From Berkiella sp963803015 (lineage in GTDB: Bacteria > Pseudomonadota > Gammaproteobacteria > Berkiellales > Berkiellaceae), in assembly GCA_963803015.1 (NCBI GenBank), contig CAWDKV010000011.1, positions 434,001 to 498,000 of the forward strand: a DNA stretch of 64,000 nt. The letters are read 5' to 3'. The position numbers were made by a program, and so were the translations under genes. Below are positions 8,415-16,269 of this stretch, in pieces. Positions within the stretch are counted from its first letter, which is position 1; every line of letters begins with the position of its first letter. A model generated the notes under the pieces. It did no database searches. It was not told the origin of the DNA and saw nothing but the letters and a program-made list of their open reading frames with translations.

Positions 8415-8479
8415 ATTTCTTTACTAGTGTATTTTATGGTTTTTTCATTGCTGAAACAGAGTTTCGATTTCCAGTCTGA

Positions 8480-8774
8480 CGAGTCAGCTTTTTATATCAA
8501 AAGCCACTTTCTTTCAGGGAATTTCTGCTTCATCCACAGCAACATCAACTGATTAAATTTCTAAACAATATTACGCTTAAGAATAAAGAACAATTAACTG
8601 AAGTCGTGAATGAAAGATTACTAGAATTTGTTCGTAAATATTATTTATTGGGCGGTATGTCAATCTATTCATCAGCCATCAGAGCTTTACTAAGATAAAG
8701 GATCTCTTGCTGAAATAGATTATGTCACATCAATCAATAATCAGATTATACCCATAAAATGAGAAGTTAAATAA
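8480..8774 (+). pseudogene. Remnant of an AAA+ ATPase with DUF4143 domain
   Basis: Between two intact genes lie frameshifted but readable pieces of one protein. KPLSFREFLLHPQQHQLIKF (from about 8501) matches the PLSF-x-EFL element of AAA_14/DUF4143 ATPases. EFVRKYYLLGGMS (about 8625-8660) matches the Y-x-x-x-GGMP element. After a frame change and stops, SLAEIDYVTSINNQIIPIK plus EVK (about 8703-8771) matches the closing EIDFV-x-IIPIEVK nuclease-like strand. The Walker A part is missing. At least two frame changes or stops are present. Such ATPases are common mobile accessory genes. Confidence 0.75.
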
Positions 8775-8831
8775 AGTGTAGTTGCTCATAATTGCTTAGA
8801 AGATTGACTTTTGTTATCTAGTGATACTAGT

Positions 8832-10181
8832 ATGCCGTTCAATTTTTCAGTAAATAAGCGCGTAGGTTTTCACATGAGATTGGATTTTAAGTATTTTGAC
8901 CCCCGAATAGTACTCGATTTTGAGCCAGAATCCCCTGAAATGGGAGCAGAATATCCAGTTAGTGAATTTATGTTTGGAGCTCAGCAACAAATCGATTTGA
9001 GCGAGGCGCTGCTATATGCTGAAAATGAGATTATTCCTGAGTTCTTAAGGCACAAGAGTAATAATTATGCTGATTTGACACCGGATAGAATAGTATTCTG
9101 GATCAGGAATCTTCATAAATTTGTTGGTAAAACCCTCTCAAGCCAAAATGCCTTATTAGTCCCTGGAGAGTATCCCCCCAAGACCATTCTCCGATGGGAA
9201 AAGACCTTGGATATGCGTGATGAGTTGGCAGAAGAGATTGCTCGTAACGCTAATGTTACTCCAGTTTTCAAGAAATATGGTTTGAAGGAAATTGCTAAAC
9301 CATTTATGAACATACTCAATAGAGTTTATGAAGATCGGACTATTGAGGAAGTTGAAGAAAAACGCTTTTACTATAAAAATCTTAATGAAAGAATTGCCAA
9401 GAAAATTGAGCAATTCAATCCCAAAGAAAAAGTAATGTTGGAACGTAGCCGTACTTTTGACAAAAAACTTCATAAGCTGATTGATGCCAAACATCAAGGT
9501 AAGCTAAGTGAAAGTGATCTCAAGATCATTAATCAAGTAATTAAAATATGCTTGCCTCCGGAGAAGATCCCTCAAGCTCTGCATAATTTTGCTGTTCAAT
9601 TAATTGAAAAACTAAAAACGAATCAAGGCTCTCTGGAAAGCCTTGCGCAGCTCATGACTTTTTCTTACGCAGAGCAAACTGAGATCCATCCTTTTTTCAA
9701 TGGAAATGGACGTGATGCTTTAATTTTCATGAATATCCTGGCAATTGTCCATAAATTCTCCAGTATTTTGTTGCGCAAAAGAACTGATAAGTACAATCCC
9801 AAGAGTCGTTATAGTATCGCTATTAATCACATCAATATAAATCGCAACATTCTGCAAAGTCATATACAATCTTGTATCCTGGAAGCTTTAAAGGAAAAAA
9901 AATTACCTACTTCTCTTGCGGATTGGCAATATCATGAAGTTGTCAAAAAAAATATTGCTTTTTGCGAACAATTATTAAAGTTGAAGGCACTTGGCAAAAC
10001 AGATGCTGATTTACAAGGGATTTTTGAAGCAAGGAAAGTGTCTTTGCAGATGGCTCCTTCTGCCAAAGAATACACGCCCGCTTTCAAAACAAGTCATAGT
10101 AAAACTGAGCCTGAAAGTTCAACAGCCGATTTTGATCAAGCGAAAATGGAAACTAAGTTGAGTGGAATTTCACTGAGCTAA
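8832..10181 (+). CDS. Fic-domain protein (probable AMPylase or related transferase)
   Basis: This protein has about 449 residues from ATG 8832; a TTG seven codons upstream is the alternative, and neither has a strong ribosome binding site. The Fic core motif is intact: EIHPFFNGNGRDAL with catalytic His near residue 286, matching HPF-x-[DN]-GNGR. Around it lie typical Fic helices (LMTFSYAEQTE before, IFMNILAIV after). The first 250 residues are helical and charged and may contain the inhibitory helix, but no canonical [ST]-x-x-x-E-[GN] was identified with certainty. Fic enzymes transfer AMP or similar groups to Tyr/Thr hydroxyls, often on host GTPases. The tail (about 400-449) is Ser/Glu-rich. 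It sits beside a phosphoesterase gene in the same direction. Confidence 0.85.
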   Translation: MPFNFSVNKRVGFHMRLDFKYFDPRIVLDFEPESPEMGAEYPVSEFMFGAQQQIDLSEALLYAENEIIPEFLRHKSNNYADLTPDRIVFWIRNLHKFVGKTLSSQNALLVPGEYPPKTILRWEKTLDMRDELAEEIARNANVTPVFKKYGLKEIAKPFMNILNRVYEDRTIEEVEEKRFYYKNLNERIAKKIEQFNPKEKVMLERSRTFDKKLHKLIDAKHQGKLSESDLKIINQVIKICLPPEKIPQALHNFAVQLIEKLKTNQGSLESLAQLMTFSYAEQTEIHPFFNGNGRDALIFMNILAIVHKFSSILLRKRTDKYNPKSRYSIAINHININRNILQSHIQSCILEALKEKKLPTSLADWQYHEVVKKNIAFCEQLLKLKALGKTDADLQGIFEARKVSLQMAPSAKEYTPAFKTSHSKTEPESSTADFDQAKMETKLSGISLS

Positions 10182-10256
10182 AGCAATTAATAGGAAAAGA
10201 GCAGGGAGCATATTCTATAATACTTGAATGTGTTTTACTGTTATAAGGTGAATCTT

Positions 10257-11060
10257 TTGGACAAAGAATTAAAGCGCATTAGCCTTAAAAGTGAACAGCA
10301 ATCATCATTGATAGATAAAAATCATGAAACCGGGCCATTTGATCTGATCGGAGATATTCATGGTTGCTTTGATGAGTTGTATCAGCTGGTTTTAAAATTA
10401 GGCTATAAAATTCATTTTGATCAAAAATATACGGTTTCACATCCTCAAAAGCGCAAACTCATATTTGTGGGTGATTTGGTAGATAGGGGACCTAAAACCC
10501 CCGAAGTATTACGATTTGTGATGGATATCGTATCTCATGGTTCAGGATTTTGTGTGATCGGAAACCATGATGATAAGCTCAAAAGAAAACTTCAAGGCCG
10601 TGATGTTAAAATTACGCATGGACTTGCTGAATCTTTGGAACAGCTTAGTCTTGAAACTTCAACATTCAAAGAATCTATCATTTCATTTATAGAAGGGCTT
10701 CCAAGCCATTATCTTTTCGACAATTGTAAATTGGCAGTGGCACATGCTGGATTAAAAAAAGAGTATTTTGGAAAAAGCTTCCCCAAAGTCCGAGCTTATT
10801 GCATGTATGGAGAAGTCACAGGTAAAACAGATGAGTTGGGACTTCCATTGCGTGGAGCTTGGCAAGAGGAATATCGGGGTGAAACACTCATTGTCTACGG
10901 GCATACGCCCATTTCAAAGCCAGCGTGGGTGAATAATACCATCAACATAGACACCGGTTGTGTTTTTGGTGGTCAGTTAACCGCTCTTCGTTACCCTGAG
11001 AGAGAATTGATCTTCGTTGAAGCTGCAAAAAAATATTTTAAATCTAATTATCTTGAATAA
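10257..11060 (+). CDS. PrpE/ApaH-like metallophosphoesterase
   Basis: Start chosen at TTG 10257, which has AAGGTG six bases upstream; an open frame with TTG 10224 is the alternative. All calcineurin-like phosphoesterase motifs are present in order: FDLIGDIHGCFDEL, FVGDLVDRGPKT, CVIGNHDDK, LAVAHAGLKK and VYGHTPISKP. They bind two metal ions. The order and spacing match the PrpE / PnkP-phosphatase group related to Ap4A hydrolase ApaH (about 245-280 residues), acting on protein phosphates or dinucleoside polyphosphates in the cytosol. It lies 75 bases downstream of the Fic gene on the same strand, so the two may be co-transcribed. Confidence 0.85.
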   Translation: MDKELKRISLKSEQQSSLIDKNHETGPFDLIGDIHGCFDELYQLVLKLGYKIHFDQKYTVSHPQKRKLIFVGDLVDRGPKTPEVLRFVMDIVSHGSGFCVIGNHDDKLKRKLQGRDVKITHGLAESLEQLSLETSTFKESIISFIEGLPSHYLFDNCKLAVAHAGLKKEYFGKSFPKVRAYCMYGEVTGKTDELGLPLRGAWQEEYRGETLIVYGHTPISKPAWVNNTINIDTGCVFGGQLTALRYPERELIFVEAAKKYFKSNYLE

Positions 11061-11112
11061 CAGCGTTATTTTGTGCTTGCTTTAGTCATCCTGCCATCCT
11101 TGGCACAAAAGA

Positions 11113-11394
11113 CTAGACAACTCTAGCGTTATTCAATCGTGCGCTGTAAGTCGCAAGATAATCGTCACAACCTGAGTTCATGAGCGCATCCACATGAGAA
11201 CCCATTCTAGTGAACAAACTACTAGCAGAAGGATTTCCATTAGCGTGAGCAAACATATCACGAGTCATCCTTTCAATTTGGGTCACGCAATTTCCAGGAA
11301 TACCAGTGGTATCAACATATACAGTTCTACCATTGACTCTAAATGTGCCGCAACCCGAAATTTGAAATAATTCAACATTACTTAATAATTTCAT
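11113..11394 (-). CDS. Small peptide precursor with double-glycine-like leader
   Basis: Start chosen at ATG 11394 (a GTG form begins at 11412), giving 93 residues. The front, MKLLSNVELFQISGCGTF, follows the double-glycine leader pattern of class II bacteriocins and microcins (LS-x-x-EL-x-x-[IV]-SGG), with GCG in place of GG at the expected cleavage point. The remaining 77 residues contain two further Cys (GIPGNCVTQIER and MNSGCDDYLA). No processing ABC peptidase was seen nearby. It could be a bacteriocin-like secreted peptide or simply a small protein with a chance leader. A second GG-leader peptide frame lies at 11656-11733. Confidence 0.55.
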   Translation of the reverse strand: MKLLSNVELFQISGCGTFRVNGRTVYVDTTGIPGNCVTQIERMTRDMFAHANGNPSASSLFTRMGSHVDALMNSGCDDYLATYSARLNNARVV

Positions 11395-11655
11395 TATAAA
11401 TCCCAAATACACTAATTATTTTCAGAAATAGCAATTATTATCACAAAACATATCTGATTTGTCTAGGATTTTAATAGTTTAAAGTGACACATAAGAAGAA
11501 ACCAACATTCAAACGCTTCAGAGCTAGCCGATGAGTTTGTCGAATAACAATTTACACCTATCTTATTACGTCCTTGACAGAGCTCGTATCATATGTGAAC
11601 ATTCGCTCTCTTTGTCGAAGTAAAATTTATGTCATTTCATTAAGGAATTTGTATT

Positions 11656-11733
11656 TTGAAAAAAATTAACTTAACCTATCTAGTCAATATAAGTGGTGGT
11701 TCAGTAAATAGAAATGCAGTAACCCTATTTTAG
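11656..11733 (+). CDS. Very short peptide with ISGGS double-glycine leader (25 aa)
   Basis: A TTG-started frame reads MKKINLTYLVNISGG then SVNRNAVTLF and stops at TAG 11731-11733. AAGGA lies about nine bases upstream. The leader fits the Leu-spaced, GG-ending type recognised by peptidase-containing ABC transporters, leaving only ten residues as product. It is on the opposite strand from, and divergent to, the leader-bearing gene at 11113-11394. It is too short for any statistical support and could be a truncated remnant. Confidence 0.3.
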   Translation: MKKINLTYLVNISGGSVNRNAVTLF

Positions 11734-11758
11734 AATGTTCATCATATGAGAGATATTT

Positions 11759-12319
11759 ATGAAATTTAACTTTATCATACTTATGTTACTAGTATTAATA
11801 TCCAGAAATACTATTGCTGGGGCTTCAGGAGATCAAGATAAGTTCAAATTTATAGCGGAAAATACCATTTGCCAACAAAAAGAAAATGTTGTCGTTTGCC
11901 ATCATAAGGAAGACTTAACTCTTAAAACCTCGATAGGCGATCTACCAATTGCCATTTCCATGATGAAAGTTAAAAATAATCAAGACAATCCCATTTCGAT
12001 GGTTGTGATGCTTGACAAAGCACATCAAAACTATTGGGTCACAGATTGTTTCTTCTTCACTGAAGTTGATAAAAAACCTATACAATTAAAAAACAAAATT
12101 ATCAAAGGCCTCCAACATAAGGAGCAGCAACTTCCTGTCTTTGACAAAGCTGATTTAAAAAAGCTAGTAGATTCTAATGAGATATTCATTGTTCTTCATT
12201 TGAAAAATCTTAATTCAAAATCTCCAGAAAATAAGTATATTACCGTGAGTGAGAGATTAAATTTAAATGAACAAAACAATTTGAAAATCTTAATTTTAAG
12301 AATGCTAGCCATATTATAA
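11759..12319 (+). CDS. Secreted protein of unknown function
   Basis: This protein has 186 residues with a signal peptide (MKFNFIILMLLVLISRNTIAGA) that ends near residue 21. The mature protein has one early Cys pair (NTICQQKENVVVCHHK) that could form a disulfide and a third Cys (VTDCFFF). The rest alternates beta strands and Lys-rich helices. ATG 11759 follows GAGA. No family recognised; probably periplasmic. Confidence 0.65.
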   Translation: MKFNFIILMLLVLISRNTIAGASGDQDKFKFIAENTICQQKENVVVCHHKEDLTLKTSIGDLPIAISMMKVKNNQDNPISMVVMLDKAHQNYWVTDCFFFTEVDKKPIQLKNKIIKGLQHKEQQLPVFDKADLKKLVDSNEIFIVLHLKNLNSKSPENKYITVSERLNLNEQNNLKILILRMLAIL

Positions 12320-12364
12320 TTCCACCAATAAACGATTTTTTGAAGGGGGTATCCATCCTCCTTT

Positions 12365-12638
12365 TCATTCAGTCCATGCACGCTTTAACAAAGCATCTAC
12401 AACCTTCACGTCTTGCAAGGTGAATAGATCGTCGACAAGGCACCAAAGCATTGTTTTTCCCAGCTCATCCTTGGCTGTTAAGTCAATTTTTTCAACATTT
12501 TCAGGAGTTGGGTTTTTTATAATTTCGTCAAAAATCATGAAAGATTTTGCAAGAGATTCTTCTGCATAAATTCGCGCTACGAGTTTAGATGATTGAGAAA
12601 AAGAACCGTAAGCTTTTGGGCCAGGTAGAGCCGTAAAT
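12365..12638 (-). pseudogene. Fragment of a WLA-repeat-like protein
   Basis: The minus strand is open for about 91 codons, ending in TGA at 12365-12367, with no ATG near its upstream end and a stop immediately before it. The frame reads as real protein (SKLVARIYAEESLAKSFMIF; IDLTAKDELGKTMLWCLVDD; VVDALLKRAWTE). The DLTA-x-D-x-x-G-x-x-MLW-x-L pattern recalls the repeat core of the protein at 28105-29739 (L-x-QS-x-DG-x-SVLWWLA). It is best read as the surviving C-terminal end of a related repeat protein. Confidence 0.45.
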
Positions 12639-12693
12639 TAGTTGTTTTCTTTACAATAAGTGACATCCTTTTTTATTATGTTTTGCATTCCCC

Positions 12694-12722
12694 TTGACAG
12701 TAAGTGATCAATCGCTCACAAT
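12694..12722 (+). promoter_or_regulatory. Sigma-70 promoter with overlapping dyad
   Basis: TTGACA (12694-12699, perfect -35) is followed after exactly 17 bases by CACAAT (12717-12722, four of six -10 matches). Between and over the -10 lies GTGA-tcaatcgc-TCAC (12703-12718), an imperfect dyad placed where a repressor would block RNA polymerase. It is 33 bases upstream of the lipoprotein/beta-barrel gene. The cognate regulator is unknown. Confidence 0.6.
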
Positions 12723-12754
12723 GGGCTCATACTTTTTTAAAACAAAAATAAATC

Positions 12755-13354
12755 ATGAAGTTCATTCCATTGCTATTTTTTTGCCTTTTTTTGCAAGCTT
12801 GTACTTTTGCGCCATTTTCAAATCATTATTCCGCAAGACCCATTGGAAAAAATAAGGTTTCCGTGAATTCTGGTTTTGAATCCGGTGACACGGCGTTGCT
12901 TTTTGCTCGAGGGGGTTATGGCGTCACTGAAAATTTGGATTTAGGTCTTCTGATTGAACGTCAACTTTTTGCTGACGTTTTTGGCGGTTGGGGTAGATAT
13001 TCGCTACTCAATAACCCAAAAGGCTTAAATATCTCAATTGAAGGCGGCGCAGGCGCTAGTTCACTCTCTTCCTACGCTTACGCTGGAGGGGCTATTGGCT
13101 ATAAATTAAAGTGGTGGGAACCCTATGCCATTTTAAGATACAACGCCGTCCATTACGATAATGACATCACTCTAGATTTAGGATTTTTAGGATTGCATAA
13201 ATTACATAATCATGGCAGTTTCAATTATGGATCGCTAACTTTAGGCCAAACCATTTGGCTACAAGATTCGCTTGGTTTAAATCTAAATTTGAACTTTTAC
13301 AACAGAGATCTTGAGGATGTTCTTTATGGAGCAGGAATTGTTTTAACCTTTTAA
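12755..13354 (+). CDS. Outer-membrane beta-barrel-like lipoprotein
   Basis: This protein has 199 residues. The lipoprotein signal MKFIPLLFFCLFLQAC has a lipobox LQAC (Cys-16). The mature part consists of alternating aromatic/hydrophobic strands separated by short turns (ALLFARGGYGVTENLDLGLLIE; GGWGRYSLL; EPYAILRYNAVHYD; LNLNLNFYNRDLE) and ends in an aromatic residue (GIVLTF), a hallmark of outer-membrane barrels recognised by the BAM machinery. An eight-strand barrel would fit the size. A good promoter lies just upstream. Confidence 0.7.
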   Translation: MKFIPLLFFCLFLQACTFAPFSNHYSARPIGKNKVSVNSGFESGDTALLFARGGYGVTENLDLGLLIERQLFADVFGGWGRYSLLNNPKGLNISIEGGAGASSLSSYAYAGGAIGYKLKWWEPYAILRYNAVHYDNDITLDLGFLGLHKLHNHGSFNYGSLTLGQTIWLQDSLGLNLNLNFYNRDLEDVLYGAGIVLTF

Positions 13355-13544
13355 ACTGAAGTCTACGCAAATCTATCTAATGCGATGCTTCTCTTCAGGG
13401 ACCTTTTCCAGTGCGAGGAGGAAAAATAACAATCGATGCCTTTAAATACCCTTCTCATCTCTTGAGTGAGTGAAGAAAAGCTGATATGTTTCGTTGTTAA
13501 AAACCCCACTTCCTTTGGGTTATAAATAATTAAGAGAGTAAAAG

Positions 13545-14522
13545 ATGCAAAATGGTCCAGAAGAAAGTTTAAATTTTGCCAATCTCGTTAAGAAAGCCGA
13601 TACAGTCAATCCAGGTAAATTGAATGCGCTTTTTTCCGAATCGGATGACTCAACGTTTCTTATGAAATTCTCATCAGTCTATCCTGCCGCCGAGAAACGA
13701 CTCATTGATAAACTGGGCTCATGGGGAACTTGTGAACAAACTGTTTTGGCCCATCTTTCAAAACAAGGTTATGTACCAGCAACGAGGATGATATTGCTAA
13801 CAGGGAATTACCAATATCACTATCATGAACTGCATAATTTAGCTAAAAGTGATCACGAATTCGCTTTATCTATATATTCTCATCCCAAATTTTACCTTAC
13901 TCTTGAAGACTGGGTAAAGATTGCCAAAACAAGCGCCCCGATTGCAAAGTTACTGATAATGGAACTTTATAGATTTATAGTCTATGACGATAAACCTAAA
14001 AGAAATCGATTCAGCTCCGGGGGTTATTGGTCGCAAAGTGATAGTGATTACAAGCAAATTTTTAAAGAGAATTTATTCCTACTGCTTTCTTATCATCCAA
14101 CTTTGGCCCAAGATCTATTTGATGATGGGTTCAAGATTTATTATCCTGATGCTGAGAATCGTCTTTTTCATCGTTTATGTCTTGAGAGTAATGCTTTTCT
14201 TCATCTTGTATTTCTAAATGCGAATTGTTTTAATGAAAAATCTTTGATTGAACTAGCTGAAAAATATCCAGAGACTTTTCTCAATTGTTCGGAACATATT
14301 CTTGCTTGTCCTAAATTTGAAAATTCTAAAGATTTAGAGGCGGTTGCAGAAAGGATTAAGGACATCATGGAGGTGATTGAAAGCGCACCACAAGTTTCAT
14401 TTGAAGAAAAAACGTTAACGGCTGCTTTTGATCAATTTAAGCTATCTGAAACAGAAGCTCAAGGTAATGTTTCCTCAGCCTCGATAACCGATAAAAAATT
14501 AAAGCGCAGGGCTTCTTTTTAA
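13545..14522 (+). CDS. Hypothetical helical protein
   Basis: This protein has 325 residues, mostly helical. ATG 13545 follows AGAGAG. Segments such as EFALSIYSHPKFYLTLEDWVKIAKTS and LAQDLFDDGFKIY recur loosely with about 35-40 residue spacing, giving the look of a diverged helical repeat. The C-terminus is Ser/Lys-rich. No signal peptide and no recognised domain. Lying among eukaryotic-like genes, it may be an effector (inference). Confidence 0.6.
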   Translation: MQNGPEESLNFANLVKKADTVNPGKLNALFSESDDSTFLMKFSSVYPAAEKRLIDKLGSWGTCEQTVLAHLSKQGYVPATRMILLTGNYQYHYHELHNLAKSDHEFALSIYSHPKFYLTLEDWVKIAKTSAPIAKLLIMELYRFIVYDDKPKRNRFSSGGYWSQSDSDYKQIFKENLFLLLSYHPTLAQDLFDDGFKIYYPDAENRLFHRLCLESNAFLHLVFLNANCFNEKSLIELAEKYPETFLNCSEHILACPKFENSKDLEAVAERIKDIMEVIESAPQVSFEEKTLTAAFDQFKLSETEAQGNVSSASITDKKLKRRASF

Positions 14523-14573
14523 AAAGACTTTATTGGCCAGTATTTCGGTGTTCCAGCGCTGTACCACGTGTTT

Positions 14574-16058
14574 TTATAGCCTTAGAGTTTTTTTTGCTTC
14601 GTCTTCATGAGAAGAACTTGGCTTTCTTTGTGAAGAAAGAACTTGAGTTTTTGTGAGAGGGAGAGGGTCAAATCCTCTCTGAAACTTGAAAAGCACATTT
14701 TCCCTTAAATTATCAGGGAAGTTTTGAAGCCTATTGTTAACTAACATAAGCTTTTTAAGTGCAGCCATCTCCCCGATTTCAGAGGGTAAGCTTTGGAGCT
14801 GATTATTTTCAAGCATAAGCAATAGAAGATTAACGAGCTGTCCGATTTCAAAGGGCAGGCTTTGCAGCTGATTGTTAGCAACATCTAGTAATGAAAGTTT
14901 GGTGAGCTGTCCAATTTCAGGAGGTAAGCTTTGAAGTTGATTGTTGGCAAGATGAAGATAGTAAAGTTCCACAAGCCGCCCAATTTCAGAGGGCAAGCTT
15001 TGAAGTTGATTGTTGTCAAGATCAAGTCTTTCAAGCTTCACGAGCTGCCCGATTTCAGAAGGCAAGCTTTGCAGCTGATTGTTATTTAGCGAAAACAATC
15101 TAAGCTTACTCAGTTGTCCTATTTCAGGAGGCAGGCTTCGGAGTTGATTGTTGTCAATGTAAAGCTCTTTAAGCGCCACGAGCTGCCCGATTTTAGGTGG
15201 CAGACAGCGAAGCTGATTATCGTAGAGGTGAAACCTTTGAAGCTTCCCCCAATAATTTTTGTGTTGAGGATCTTTAAGAACCTTTTCTGGCAAGCGAGTA
15301 AGATGACAATTTTCGCAATTAAGTGTTTGAGGATTTACGCTAGATTGACTTATTTGAATTCTCGTCTCGATTATCACTGTGTTGAGAGTATTTAAGATTT
15401 GTTCACAGATGAAAAATCTACGAGTACTAGCGGGTATGACTGCAGATTTTTTTAGTCTTTCCAAGCAATCTTTCATAATAGGCAAATTATTTGTAATACT
15501 TAAAAGAGCAGCCTCATTCTCTAATAAATAATTTATTTCTTTTTCTTGTTTCTCTAGAGCAGGATTTCTTTCATATCCACCAACAGGAGGTGGGTTAGGC
15601 TCATTTTTTTTGTTGTATTGTATCAAACGATATTCATCTGTTGCCTTTTGGAATTGCCTGCAAACTGCATTAGTATTTGGCTGAAATGCTCTTTCTTGGG
15701 AAGAAGCATGCGCCATTATGATTTTTAACACGTCTAGAGGGAGTAACAAGATAGGAGACATAGCGGCATTCGCAGAGACCTGTTGCACCAAAATGCTATT
15801 TTCGAGACCAGAGCTTTTGATTACGCCATCATCTCTTTGTACTTTTTTTCTGCAATTGATCTCAATCTCATTGTTATCCACACCGGAGCTATCTCTGAGA
15901 TGATTTTGGGTACCAAAAATCCAAGAAAAAGCATACTTTAAAGCTTTTGCAATCCGAGAAAATAGATTTTGATTAGAAGGAGTCTGTGCGAACAAGTTAT
16001 TTTCGCCTAAGTCGTCAATGCCTCTTTTCATGAATAGAACTGCAATATATCTGAACAT
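14574..16058 (-). CDS. F-box-like and leucine-rich-repeat protein (paralog 2)
   Basis: This protein has 494 residues from ATG 16058; ATG 16031 (MKRGIDDLG) is an equally possible start, and neither has a ribosome binding site. Residues about 105-150 (PILLLPLDVLKIIMAHA, AVCRQFQKATDEYRL) match the F-box-like block of the paralog at 4411-5580. Residues about 270-460 hold eight LRRs of 23 residues (LQSLP-[SP]-EIGQL-x-x-L-x-x-L-x-L-x-NNQ), almost perfectly regular. The tail is basic and Ser-rich. The two paralogs share layout, indicating duplication within the genome. An effector that places an LRR substrate-binding face on a host ubiquitin ligase is a reasonable guess. Confidence 0.8.
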   Translation of the reverse strand: MFRYIAVLFMKRGIDDLGENNLFAQTPSNQNLFSRIAKALKYAFSWIFGTQNHLRDSSGVDNNEIEINCRKKVQRDDGVIKSSGLENSILVQQVSANAAMSPILLLPLDVLKIIMAHASSQERAFQPNTNAVCRQFQKATDEYRLIQYNKKNEPNPPPVGGYERNPALEKQEKEINYLLENEAALLSITNNLPIMKDCLERLKKSAVIPASTRRFFICEQILNTLNTVIIETRIQISQSSVNPQTLNCENCHLTRLPEKVLKDPQHKNYWGKLQRFHLYDNQLRCLPPKIGQLVALKELYIDNNQLRSLPPEIGQLSKLRLFSLNNNQLQSLPSEIGQLVKLERLDLDNNQLQSLPSEIGRLVELYYLHLANNQLQSLPPEIGQLTKLSLLDVANNQLQSLPFEIGQLVNLLLLMLENNQLQSLPSEIGEMAALKKLMLVNNRLQNFPDNLRENVLFKFQRGFDPLPLTKTQVLSSQRKPSSSHEDEAKKTLRL

Positions 16059-16062
16059 AGTT

Positions 16063-16096
16063 AGACAGAATGCTGTCTGTAGGCTTGAATTTCAAG
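16063..16096. promoter_or_regulatory. Two short perfect dyads upstream of LRR paralog 2
   Basis: AGACAG-aatg-CTGTCT (16063-16078) and CTTGAA-t-TTCAAG (16084-16096) are perfect inverted repeats lying side by side, beginning five bases upstream of ATG 16058. The position suits operator sites or a 5' hairpin over the start. No known regulator motif is matched. Confidence 0.4.
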
Positions 16097-16269
16097 TCAT
16101 AATAAATATGACAAGGTATATGCGACAAAGAGGAGCCCATCTTCCAATTGACAACTATTATCGATTGCGATGCCTTCTTTTTTGGATAAAATTTATGCCG
16201 ACCTCGCAAAAGAATAAGTGTTATTTTTAAATAAGGGCTTAAAACCAAGCTTTTGATAGACAGATATGG

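Noticed and set aside
14750..15300. Possible CRISPR-like regular spacing
   Set aside because: The 69-base period is exactly 23 codons of LRRs inside a gene, with no unique spacers.
15114..15395. 93-codon plus-strand frame
   Set aside because: It is antisense to the LRR gene, and its openness comes from the regular 69-base repeats.
16059..16269. Attachment site or tRNA end beside the integrase
   Set aside because: No cloverleaf and no matching direct repeat could be found by eye on either side.
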